Below, one piece after another: positions 45,801 through 56,719 of a stretch of DNA of 60,000 nucleotides. Positions within the stretch are counted from its first letter, which is position 1. Each line of letters begins with the position of its first letter. This DNA is from Hydractinia symbiolongicarpus (taxonomy: Eukaryota > Cnidaria > Hydrozoa > Anthoathecata > Hydractiniidae), in the NCBI RefSeq assembly GCF_029227915.1, contig NC_079888.1, positions 14,059,001-14,119,000 on the forward strand, in the 5' to 3' direction. The translations under genes were made by a program, and so were the position numbers. Below the pieces are notes generated by a model. The model did no database searches and was not told where the DNA came from. It saw nothing but the letters and a program-made list of their open reading frames with translations.

Positions 45801-48317
45801 GTATTGCTAACTCCATTGACACTTTTCTACGGGTATTATAATATACATATGACAGTTGTAAAAGGCACGTACTTAGATATTTTAATGCTTTTTATGTATC
45901 ATATTATATACCTTTCTAGGTGCGCTTGAAGAAGTGAAAAGCAATTGGACTGTGCAGAGGCAAGGTCGATATGGTTTCTCGTCTGTTCCATGTGACATGA
46001 CTATTGAACAAACAGTTAATCGAGATGCTAAAATAAAAGTTGGTTTAGTTGGTTTCACTTTGAATCGAGGTTACATCCATCGTTGGCTTCTATCACAACC
46101 TGAACGATCTGCTACATCGAGGAAATGCGAAGAACTTGCAGGAACGATAAACCAAGACCGGTAAGATATTATATTCTGCATGGACTGTGCTTTGTTTTCT
46201 TTCCACAAGATGATTCAATAATCTCCATTTTGATGTTCACTTTCAGAAAAAGAAAAAATTTTCATCTGCACTCTAGAGTCAATGGTAAATCCGTTCGAGT
46301 ACTTCCAGCCAAACTTAGTCAATGTTTCTACAGGCCGCGTTGTCAATTCAGAGGCATTAGATGACATTATTAGACCAGAAGAGCTTGGAAATACGCACTC
46401 TTTTAATTTTTTCGAAAAAAACTTAATGAGTCAGTCTCCAGATCTTTTCAAAACAATAAAAAATTTAAATCTAAAATCGTTCGTGACTAAGGAGAAAAGG
46501 AAAGATGCAGCAACGACTTCTTTAAAAGATTCCAAATCTACTCGTGATTTGTATGCTCGTGCGTTGCTGTTATCAGAAAATCGTGACATTGATCTGGAAC
46601 AATTACTTTCTTACAGTTTGTCTCAATACCCAGCTAGTTTCGCAACGCCAGAAGTAAATTTGCGTAAAACAGTTAAATCGAAGTTGTTACATATTCTTGA
46701 AGCATGTGACACACCTATAGTACGCGAAGGCTTCAAGGCAGAAGTGATCATTGTTGATGCCATGGCTCACATACAAATGTTAAAAAACCCGTCATTTACG
46801 TTTGGGCAATTGGCACTACAAATTTTTTTAATTCTCTTGTCCATATGGGCGGTCGATACAATGCAAAGAGAGTAGATTTTGTTGGCGACCGCTATTTCCC
46901 GACAAGTATAAAAAACGCAGAAAGAGTTAGGCGTTCTTCAGAAAAATGGCAAAGTATTACCATTCTTCATCCCAACTAGAAAGTTCCCACTCAATGGACA
47001 AAGTACCTTAGTGTCGGAGAAAACAAGGAAAAATTGCTATCTTTTCTAGCGACATCGTGGCTGGAATATCGCTCAGAACAGTTAAAAAACATAACAATGT
47101 TTGTAACAAACAAAGACCTTTGTTACAAGCTACTTCCTGCAACGACACCAAAAGTTACGCTGACATCAATACTTGCTCAAGAATTATCATGCGACTACGA
47201 AGAGGCAGACACAAGACTGGTCCTTCACAGCAGCCACGCAGCAGAACGCTTTGGGAGCATTCTTGTTAACACACCAGATACAGATGTTATTGTTATTCTG
47301 ATTGCAACTTACAGTTCAATATCTTCGAACCTGTTCGTCGAAACTGGAGTTGGTGACAGGAAACGTAGTTTGAATATCAAAGCTATTGCATCTTCCCTTT
47401 CAGACATGAAAGTTAATTCAATTATCGGATTTCTTGCATTTACAGGTAAGGGGATACAATAAACTCATTTGTTGTATAAACAATCCGTAATTCAAAATTT
47501 TAAGCAATAGCTAAATAATTTTCAGGAGAAAACAAGTGGTAAATAAAACAAATTCTGTTAAAATGCACAATTCCTCTACATGACTAATTTTATGTGGTGT
47601 TTTTCTCTAATGTAAGGACAATCTGTAAAAAATCAAATGTTCATAAAAGAGTGTAGTGACTCCAAAATATAAATACACTTTTAATTTTTAACTCATCTTC
47701 AAGGTTGCGATACCACCAGCTGCTTTTACGGCAAGGGGAAGCAAAAGTGCTGGCAATGCCTTAATACAAACATATCTTTTCAACACGCAATCGGCCGTAT
47801 TGGGGATAGCGAATGTTTTGACGCCTCAACAGTTGAAGAGTTCGTATGCTCATTATACGGAAGCAGTAAGAAACGGTGTAATGAAGCTCGAGTGGAACGT
47901 TTTCAACAAGGCAAGTTTGCCGAAGAATTACTGCCACCAACGTTCGATGCATTGCAAAAACACACAAAGCGCGCAAACTTTCAGGCTTATATCTGGAAGA
48001 GGTGTCTATCTCAGTTTATCGATGCTCCTGATGTAAAAAATCATGGCTGGAACATTAAAAACGACGAAATTGTTGTAGATTGGATGGATACAGATTGTGC
48101 TGTAGAGATGCTGAAAGAATTGATCAGCTGTGGATGCAAAAGTGGGTGCAAAAAAAGAAGTTGCAAATGTTTAAATAATGAACTCTCATGTACAAAGATA
48201 TGTAAATGCATTAAATGCGAGAACGGAAAAAATGATATCGCAGAATCAAGCGAAGAAGATTGCGATGATGAGGTTAATGTTAATTTTAGTAACGTCGACT
48301 TTTTAATTGATGAGTAA
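42840..48317 (+). pseudogene. Multi-exon CXC (tesmin/TSO1-like) family pseudogene
   Basis: Exon-like blocks keep matched GT-AG borders and phases: end at 42951, 43142-43233, 43596-43839, 44346-45512, 45645-45800, 45920-46160, 46247-47445 and 47704-48317. A block near 43370-43480 is unclear. Recognisable parts are an N-terminal VCIICNKE pair, MLPWYFAYDRPNF, IEQTVNRDAK, an acidic region EEADTRL / NTPDTDVIVI / GCDTTSCFYGKGK that looks like a PIN/FEN nuclease core, PPTFDALQKHTKRANFQAY, and a C-terminal CXC zinc domain (SCGCKSGCKKRSCKC). In-frame stops lie at 43629, 44420, 45176, 45338 and 46977, with shifts near 46255 and 46830. It belongs to a repetitive family I know from cnidarian gene sets; its function is not known to me. 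Confidence 0.75.
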
Positions 48318-50104
48318 GATATTGACGCATCAGACGCTGAAATATTGGAATAACATTGTTGTTGTTTTTTGCTAAATATCGATAACACACGATCTGCTTT
48401 TTCCAATAGATTATTTTACTTATAATTAAGCCACTTACTGACCTTTTTGTATTTTCAGTCGATATACATGAAAATGATATTAGGTACAAGAAAAAAGGGA
48501 CGCTGGAGATTTCAGTTCATCGAAAAGTTCTCGATACGACCCGATAATTAAATATTTACTTTTTTTTTCTAGTTTTTTAAGGCTGTAAAAATTTTGTAAG
48601 TGTGTGTTAATATTTATATTGTGTCTACATGTATTTTTGAATTTTTTAAACTATATATTACGAAGAAATACTTTGAAAAGCACTTAACACGATAAAAAAC
48701 ACGATAACACACGAATAATGTATTTTTGATGCTCAATTTCTCGAAAACTGCGGGGTTGCCAGCTTGGTAACATTTATTTTTGAATTCAGCATGTTTAAAA
48801 TCGCTAATTTATATATAGATACTTTTGTCCCGAGATTTGGGGTACGAAACCTTTTTTCAGAGTTTTTAAAAGCCCATGACCTCTGGGCTTACGTTATGAC
48901 GCCCGAGCCAATTGATCCATTACGCCTTAAGTAAAAAATGTTTGATTCGACGGCTTTTATATGAATCATTTGTAAAACCGGTTTGACAGCAGGCGAATTA
49001 TGCCGCTGAACGAAAAATGATTAATTGATGCGAAATACATAAACTTTTTAGCATTTTTTTTATCCGTTGATTCTTTTGTGCCGATCTTATAACTTTGATA
49101 AAAATAATTTATAGAGTCATGTGCTTTCGACGGACACTAAAAGGAGATAGCTTTTGCGAAATGAGCCCGTTAATATAGTTAAAATATATTGTAGTGATAA
49201 TGTGTAATTGACATTGGCATGCGAGATTATTGCTTTTGAAATCAATATTTATATTATTTAACTCTGCCGTATAAAAATCACTGAATTTAAACAGTTTGTT
49301 TTCATTTTATGTTCCAATGTTCTTCAGGTAGTGTCGAAAGTCATTGCGGTAATGTTAGCTACAACCTGCTATTTATTATGAAGTTGTACCGGCCATGCTT
49401 AATTTCGATCAGGCAAATTATTTTACTTAAAAGTAGTATGTAAGTTTTCAAACGCAAAACAAATTTTTTTGCTCGTAAGAAAGACGACGTAAGGGTAAAA
49501 AGGAAGAAAAAACGTTCGATTTAGGATTCGAATTTGAAAAAAAGTTACGTTTTTCGAATATTTAAGTAGCAAACAATATAGGGATCAACGAAGAAGAATT
49601 GTGCAACATCTCTGTACAACAGTACTTTGCTCTTTTTATGCATAAAGAATTCCATCGATGTAGAAAGAAATGCATGGAAAGCGGTAGCGGAAATGTGAGG
49701 AATTTTTCTGTCCAAATTGGTAATCCTAATCCAGGCTTTTTTTTTTATTCCATGTCGCTGCTGCCTTTCTATGACGGCGACGACGTCTTCTTAGAATAAC
49801 TATGACGTGTGTGCATGTGAAAGAAAGAAACTGCACCTTACAGTGTGTTTCTGAAAAAAATCTGAAGCACGGCCCGTAATTTCGGCCCTCAAGCTATAAA
49901 AAAGCACATGTCTTTCAAAAGCCTTAATTAGAGGTGCGATTATAATCGCGATTTCGATTACAAAATCCACAGTTTTTAAATTCGTTTAGAGATATAGAAG
50001 TAAAAACAAGCATAATCATCTTCTTTTTGTTTGCCATTAGGCTGGCTATAATAATACAAATATCACTATAGTAACCTTATCGTGAAGTTGTTGCAGCTTC
50101 TCTT
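48318..50104. other. AT-rich DNA, no gene recognised
   Basis: The open frame at 49599-49799 has no motif, and I see no repeat structure. Confidence 0.5.
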
Positions 50105-50113
50105 CCCAGCCGG

Positions 50114-50350
50114 CACAAGACGTTTTATAGACGCCTTTTCTGGAGCTTTTTTGCGCATGAAATATGCGCGCACCCGAAATACGTCTTTTAAACGTCTTTA
50201 AAACGCATGTGTCAGACGCGCATTTTAAAGGCGTCTTTAATGCGTCTTTTTCAGCCACGGTCTTTTTCGTTTGTGATAAAAGACGTCTTTTAGACGTCTT
50301 TTTCGTGCATAATTACGACGCGCATTTGAAAGACGCAAAAAAGATCGAAA
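50114..50350. repeat. Left GACGTC/GCGTC array
   Basis: About 15 GACG/CGTC words in 240 bases, including AAAGACGTCTTTTAGACGTC, with GCGCGC-like CpG runs otherwise rare in this window. It mirrors the array at 54863-55235. Confidence 0.85.
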
Positions 50351-50354
50351 AAAG

Positions 50355-51398
50355 ACCGGTACAAAGCATAAAATTCTTGGATACCAACTATTCAAGGAGA
50401 GCTACGTGAAGAAAGTGAGAGTTAAAAGTAATGTTATGGCTGAAAAATTAACTTTTCTTGTGAAATGTTTTGTAGCTGCTTCCATGAAAAGAGAAAAATA
50501 TTCTGTTTATGTCCACCTGTGTCAAAGAAGTGGTGATATTTTGTATGCGAAATGTTTATGTAAAGCTGGAGCAGGAGGATGCTGTAAGCATGTCGCAGCA
50601 GTTCTATTTCAATTGGTTGAATACAAACAGTTGGACTTAAAAATTGTCCCTGATGACAAGACATGCACAGATTTGTTACAAAAATGGCATGTACCTGGAG
50701 AAAGTGCAAATTCTGCACCAATAAAATTTTCTGCAATGGCATTCGAGAAAGCAGACCTTACGAAAGACACAAATGAAAGTCGCAAAAGACCGTTGGTCAC
50801 AGGAAATAGAAAATTTTGTTCTACACCACTGTTTGCACATGAGCCCTCAACCGAAAAAGTCAAAAAATTAGCGACAGACTTATTTGAAATAGGGCAAGGA
50901 ACTTCAATGGCATATTTATTACAAGGAAATGACTATAAACCATCATCATTTTATGACACATCTATAAAAGAATTTAATTTTGAACAGACAAACAGTGAAA
51001 CAGTTGAATTACGTCCGACAGTTAATTTATTTTTGCAGGCTCTTGACTTTGAACCAGAAATAGCAGAGTTATCAGATGAGCAAAAGTCATTTGTAAACAA
51101 TTTCATTCATGTCAATGCCGAACAAGTTCGAGACATAGAAAAATCCACATGTACTCAGTATAAATGTGATATGTGGTACACAGAAAGAAAGAAACGCATA
51201 ACATCATCCAATTTTGGATCTATTATAAATAGAAGAAAAAATATACATCCAAAAAGCATATTACAAAAATGTCTAAATAAAAATAAAAACTTTACATCAG
51301 AGGCCTGCAAATGGGGCTTAGAAAATGAAGTTAATGCTCTAAACTGGTATCAAACCGAGAAAAATATTGAAGTCTGTATTATGGTGTTTGTAATTTGA
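50355..51398 (+). pseudogene. SWIM zinc finger-YqaJ nuclease, 3'-truncated
   Basis: The frame opens upstream of the valine codon at 50406 (the preceding ILGYQLFKESYV matches the family), so the true start is lost or lies further left. The 330 residues from 50406 hold a SWIM zinc finger (C50, C52, C60, H62: KCLCKAGAGGCCKHVA), an unassigned middle and the beginning of a YqaJ-type exonuclease (RKKRITSSNFGSI at 262-273, then KWGLENEVNAL with the likely catalytic Glu). The rest of the nuclease core is missing: at about codon 320 the frame leaves family-like sequence and stops. It faces the THAP-DDE gene and overlaps it by 60 bases. In this transposon type the nuclease is an accessory protein. Confidence 0.82.
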
Positions 51399-52565
51399 AA
51401 AGGTACTGGACTGTGTGCGATATGACGTAGGCATTTCCACAAATACTTCTGTACAATCTAATATGACACGGGTATTTGGGTAACTTTTTTGAAAACATTT
51501 CGGCATTCTATTTTGTACTGTTTCTTTTGAAGCCCATATTGGAAGCATACGGAATTGTGAATGTAAAAAATCTGTCCATGTAATCAATATTCTGCTTATG
51601 TGACTTGTCGACATATTAAATCGAACAGCCATATCTTCTAACAAAAGTCCACATCGAATTCGAACCAGTATCATAAAGAATTCTTCTTCTGCGCTCAATG
51701 ATCGTGATCGGCCTCGTTTTGTAGAGTTTATATTTTTTGTATTTTCAGTGTTAGTATTTGAACCCCAATATATTAGTTTATTTGCAGCTGGTTGTAAATA
51801 TTCTAAAACTGCTTTGAATAATTTATAAGATTCGAATCCGGTATAAAACTTAAAGTGTGCTTCATTGTGTTTAAACCGGTCAATTGAAAATGCTATGTCA
51901 CTTATAGTGGCTTGTTGTTTTTCAATAGTTTGATCAAGTTCCTTTTCATGAATTCTCATACAACTAATTTCGGCTCTCAATTTTTCCAACTCTTGTTTTA
52001 ACTCTTCCTCCACAGATAATTCTGCAGCAATGTCATTTGTCGTAGCCCTCACAGGAGAAAATAGTTGCAATTTACAGTTTGTACTGTTGAGAGTTTTTCT
52101 TGGTTTGCTAGCTGTTGGTTTGATAGTTTTTGGGACTATTGTGGGAACATTGTTCATATATGTCTTCTTTCCACCAGTGAAATGAACAGAGCAAACTCTA
52201 TGCGATGTAGAAGGTACAAAATCCTTTCTACTGATCATAAAAAGCCATTTCTTTCGAAGCTCTGAGTCTTTAGGAATGACATAAAAAGATAAGTCTGGAT
52301 TCTTCTTTGAGTTGTTTTGACAGAGAGGTACACAGCAAGTTATCCCTCCTCCTTTACTTTTAGCTTGCAATAAAAAGCTTGAACTTGATGAAAAGTTTGA
52401 GCCAATGCTTGCAGGAGAGCCCAAGTTTTGAAAAAAACTGTTGTCTTGATTAGAATTTTGTATATCGCTTTGGTTTTGAGTAGAATTAAGGATGAAGTGT
52501 ACTTGTTCGGCCATTTTTGTTACTACGAATGGTTTGTTTACGTTTTCGCGGAATACAACTACCAT
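51339..52565 (-). pseudogene. THAP-DDE_4 transposase, 3'-truncated
   Basis: A 408-residue frame from the ATG at 52565 (a second ATG at residue 18 is also plausible). It contains a THAP zinc finger at about 77-146 (CCVPLCQNNS, RVCSVHF, and YMNNVPTIVP as the AVPTIF-like box), a coiled coil at 184-222, a helix-turn-helix at about 290-335 (MAVRFNMSTSHISRIL), and the start of a DDE_4 domain with its first Asp (NTRVILDCTEVFVEMPTSYR; D370). After NYKHHNTDF the remaining catalytic residues are absent. The loss coincides with the truncation of the opposite YqaJ frame, so one deletion removed both 3' ends. Confidence 0.85.
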
Positions 52566-53853
52566 AATGCATTGCGAATTAGCCGTATAGAGGGAACGGG
52601 GAATTGGTCTACTATTTCTCCGCGGGTAACATGTTTAATTACTTCATGTAAAAACGATAATGCCAATAAAAAATATATTCCCACAATAACTTGATTTTAA
52701 AAACTTGTTTTGTATTAAAATAGCAGAGTAAATCTGTATTTATCATTCAAAAGAGTGATTAAAGAGTAAAAAACTTAATTATTACCCCCTTCTGTACAAT
52801 TTTAAACGTCTGAAGTGGCGGTAACTTTTAAACAAAACCAAGTCGAGAAAGGAAACCGGTTAGTTCCAGAAAGTAAGTTAAAATTGTTTTTGTTTTTATT
52901 TGCATTATTAATCAAATGAGTTCCGGCAATATGGTAGCCCGATATAGAGCTGGGGCTTGTTTCTTTTTAAAATTGATCGTGTTTTTTCATGAGCACCAAA
53001 AAAGTTATCTTTTTATTTTGTGAAGCGAGTTTGGGGACTTTTTTACTGTTAAAGCTAGTAGCTATGCTAGCTGCAACCCTGGAAAAATAGTGAAAAATAT
53101 TTTTTTCCAGGGTTGTAGCTAGGTGTTTCTAGCCAGCTAGTGTAACCATAAGTCTCATAGAGCTAAGTTTTAGATGCTACCTAAAGAGAAAATAGCTAGT
53201 CACAAAAGTTTATAGTTTACCAGCTAGCTAGCAAACATTTATAAGTCTTTTACACCCAAAAGCCACCACACCACCCACACACAAACCCTGTTGATTCTGC
53301 GTGACTTGTACAATTGAATTTTTAAATTAAAAAAAAGTATTTAAATCACAAAAAGTACCTGTGTCTTAACAAAATTTCCAAATTAAGATTATTAGAAAGT
53401 CATACAAAATGGAGAGAAATATTTGTGACATCTTGCAGCTATTTCTTAAGGCAAAATGACATATACTTTGCCGGTCACAGACACGTTTCTGTAACTTGAC
53501 CTGAACTAAAAACTGACGTTTCTTAAAAATTATTTAACTAAATATTTTATTAAGAACATTGATAAATAAATCTTCACTTTCTTCAATAAGTTTTGTAACT
53601 ATAACTTTAGAGTGGATCTGTCTGTACTTAATGGAAATTGTCAAGCTAGTTTAAATTTTATCCACAGGCTAGCTATATTTTTAACTAACATTACATCAAT
53701 TTTAGCTAAGCATTAAATTTATTTCAGAAATGGATAAGTCAAAGAGGCGGAATGAACGACGGAGGTTGCAGCAAAAAGTTGCCTATTTCAAATTTTAGAA
53801 TTAAAATAAGAAAAATAAATCTCACAATCGTCTTTTTTTCTTTTTTTTTTTAG
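52566..53853. other. Non-coding interior of the composite element
   Basis: AT-rich. It contains a hairpin (arms 53069-53087 and 53102-53120, AGCTGCAACCCTGG-type, one G-T pair) among many CTAGCTAGC words. A small frame (ATG at 53730, MDKSKRRNERRRLQQKVAYF, stop at 53796-53798) precedes the exon candidate at 53854. Confidence 0.55.
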
Positions 53854-53981
53854 ACGCTATTGCACGAATGTACCCTGCAGCCACGGAGAAGGATGTGCGC
53901 AATCAAATTGAAATAAAGCTAAAAAACGCCCCTGATCAAAAGGGCGGTGCCGGTCGCCAAAAAGCAAACCAGCCAGAATGA
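53854..53981 (+). CDS. Candidate terminal exon, unknown small protein
   Basis: A very strong pyrimidine tract and TAG acceptor end at 53853. The frame after it reads AIARMYPAATEKDVRNQIEI, then an Asn/Gln/Gly-rich end (GGAGRQKANQPE) and TGA at 53979-53981. The ATG frame at 53730 is a possible upstream exon, but no donor joins the two. I do not recognise the product. It may be a third gene of the composite element or a host exon captured by it. Confidence 0.4.
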
Positions 53982-54862
53982 AATATTTAATATTTTTGTT
54001 ATTGTTTTTCTGTTTGTTTATTTCGCTCCACAGGATTTGGAACTGTTAGTCTTTTTTTAATTATCACGAGCATTTATACAGGATAGTCATTCAACAAACA
54101 GTTTGTCTAATCTAACACGCCCTCTTATTAACGCACATAGGCCATTTTTAGCAAAAATTGTAATTTATTACCAAAACAGACTTATTCTTTTTACATATCA
54201 GTACAGTACGCTCTGGGAAAGTGGAACCTACCTGTGGCGGAAAACATTGAAAGAGCCCGAAAAAAATTCCGACTTAGTGGAAGTACCATGGTTCTTCTAA
54301 CAAGATTTATAAAAAAAGTAAAAAAGCAAATTATGTTTGGTCACAGTATTTCTATAACATAAAGCAGTTAATATAATTTGAAAAAAATTCTTATTTTCCG
54401 GGCTTATAAATTTTTTGCCTTTTATTAACGCGTGTTTAGTTTCGTTCCAGTTTCTATTTTATTTTCCTTTAATTATTAACGCGTGAAAATAATTATTTTT
54501 ATAATTAGAAAAACTACGGTACCTTAACTTAATATAATTAGCGATTCTAGCTCACATTATTTGGTCCTTAATCTATGGGGGAATTCAGAGTACTAAGCCT
54601 CAACGTTCTTTTAAACTAGGTTCTCATAAAAAGAAAAACGTGCAGTAACTAACTAATTTGAGCAAATACTGATGTTTAACTGCTGTGAATAAAATTATTG
54701 TAAATTTGTTGATAATATAGAATTATTTATGATAGTTATGATTTTAAAGAAAATATTACAAAAAGATGAAGTTATACAGTTTTACTGCATTTCTAACCCC
54801 TCTAAAGACAAAGGTTGTTTGAACAGCTTTTTAGAATGACCTTATTTATGAGTTTACGTCTT

Positions 54863-55235
54863 ATTTGCCACTAAAAAAGACGCACAAAAAAGACGTAAAC
54901 ATTTAAGACCTAAAAAAGACGCAATTAAGACGCATTTAAAAAAACGTCTTTAAAAAGCATTACAAAGACGTCTTTAAGACTACGAAAAAGACGTCTTTAA
55001 GACGCACAAAAAGACGCCATAAAGACGCACAAAAAGACGTCGGAAAAGCGGACATTTAAGACCTAGAAAAGACGCATTTGAAGATGTCTTTAAAACGCAT
55101 TTGGAAGACGTCTTAAAAACTTAAAAAAAAAGACGTCTTTACGACGCACGGAAAAGACGTCGTAAAGACGCACAAAAAAAGACGTCAGGAAAGCAGACAT
55201 TTAAGACAAAAATAAGACGACAAAAAGACGCACGG
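54863..55235. repeat. Right GACGTC/AAGACGC array
   Basis: More than 25 AAGACG words, several as the palindrome AAAGACGTCTTT, in inverted relation to the array at 50114-50350. The spacing is irregular (about 12-24 bases). Confidence 0.88.
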
Positions 55236-55501
55236 AAATGCTGGGTTTGTTGTACATTATGCCAATGCCAACCGAAAAATCTGGTTATAATCTTATAAGC
55301 CAATTAAGGTCAAAAAGTAAAGCCGTATTAAACTTGATAATTAAATTTCTAAATCTGGATAAGTGAGAAAAATATTTGTCCGTGTTGGAGTCAAACATAT
55401 GATAAAGCATTTTCATTTTACATTCCGTTCCGAAAAAGAAAACAAACCGCTTAAGAAATATAATTTGATACAATTCCCCATTTAACAAGAATGTGTCCAC
55501 A

Positions 55502-55993
55502 AATGTAGCGAAAGAATTCCTATCTCTCGTCAACAAACATTTTCACAAGAAACCTTTCAATAAAAACAACATTAAAGGGGCTCCATCAGCATTATGGGTT
55601 CCATCATCATGAAATCCCACAACTCGTAAGTCTCGAGATCAGACACGCCTAACGTAGTTGGTTGCAATTGCAGAAAGAAAGAAAAATTCCCATTTTCAAC
55701 ATTATTTACAAATGTGTGGTAACAACACTAGATCACCAGAAAAAGTAAACATTGGCTTGACCGAGAAATTTTTTAAAACTAGATTCAATGGCCATACGCA
55801 ATCTCTCAATAACAATAAGGAAAGAAATAACACATCTCTCTCAAAATACGTTTGGAACCTGAAAGAAAAACATAACATCACCCAATCACTTCAATGGTCG
55901 ATCATAAAACAAGTTAATAGCTATACGAGAAACTTACGCAATTATCCTTTTTGTTTACAAAAAAAACTTGAGACGAGCTATAAACAAATGTAG
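55502..55993 (+). pseudogene. Penelope-type GIY-YIG endonuclease remnant
   Basis: One frame, with stops at TGA and TAG before 55658, gives KEFLSLVNKHFHKKPFNKNN and then the endonuclease stretch NIGLTEKFFKTRFNGHTQSL, NTSLSKYVWNLKEKHNI, LQWSIIKQVNSYT and FCLQKKLE. This is the conserved end of Penelope-like retroelements (YxGLTE-x-FKxRxxxH, TxLSKYxWxLK). The first Tyr of the GIY/YIG pair is changed and the Cys-rich linker is degraded. The reverse transcriptase is not present upstream. Confidence 0.72.
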
Positions 55994-56576
55994 TGATTTA
56001 ATTGCTAAATTTCGCCATCCAAACAAGTTTTTTTTAACAATAAATCTAATGACAATAATTTTGTATCTAATAATTTTCTCTAATCGTTATTATTGTAAAT
56101 ATTGTAATGCAGTTTAATATAAATTTCTTGTTTATTCAACCTTTATTAGTTTGACTGACGAGTGTAAAGAACACGAAACTGTAAGTATCAAACAAATAAT
56201 TTGTTCAATTTTTATAATAATTTGTTGAGCACTTTTATTAGTTAGCCAAATATTAACAACAGTATACATTTTATATAGCCAGTGAACACCAAAGAATTTT
56301 TAATGTGGACAAACGACAGCAGATCGGACTTATTCTCTAACTATTAGTTTTCTTTATGTTTTCGGCAGATTTATATTTGAAATGGTTTATACTTTATCTT
56401 TCAATGATTATTTGGTTTGAGGATTTACTATATTGCGATGAAAAAAAATATTAGCTGGCTAGCTGATAAACCTTTAAAGTATATTTATAAAAGTAACGTT
56501 GACTTACCGTCATTACGTAAACGTTATTTAGGAGAACGTTGATATAATGTTGAAAATTAGTTATATAGCGTTACCA

Positions 56577-56719
56577 CTAATACAATAATAACCGATTACA
56601 CCGTGCTGTACCGCAAAATATCGCCCGAGGTCTAAGTGCCGACCGAGCTTGCGAGGTCGGTGCAACGACTGAGGGCGATATTTTCGGTACAGCACGGGGT
56701 AATCGGTTGTTACTGTATT
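56577..56719. mobile_element. Small MITE with ~45-bp TIRs and inner hairpin
   Basis: Left arm AACCGATTACACCGTGCTGT and right arm (reverse complement) AACCGATTACCCCGTGCTGT continue through ACCGcAAAATATCGCCC. The centre holds a second inverted repeat, CCGACC...GGTCGG. A related fragment, AATACCGCAAAATATCGGCC, is near 57351. No coding frame. Confidence 0.8.

Larger units (their letters stand above)
50105..55245. mobile_element. Composite THAP-DDE / SWIM-YqaJ element with GACGTC arrays
   Basis: The proposed ends are CCCAGC at 50105 and GCTGGG at 55245, with TT on both outer sides, enclosing 5141 bp. Just inside lie inverted arrays rich in AAAGACGTCTTT words. Between them are a plus-strand SWIM-YqaJ gene and a minus-strand THAP-DDE_4 gene, convergent and overlapping at 51339-51398. 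This gene pair is what I recall for ISL2EU-type transposons of invertebrates. Both proteins stop in the middle of their catalytic domains, so the copy has an internal deletion and cannot transpose alone. Element limits are inferred from the arrays and short terminal match only. Confidence 0.6.

Noticed and set aside
50114-50350. GACGTC array as a CRISPR array or a promoter cluster of CRE sites
   Set aside because: Units are short, palindromic and irregularly spaced with no unique spacers, and the DNA is eukaryotic. The CRE core TGACGTCA is mostly absent; words are AAGACGTCTT.
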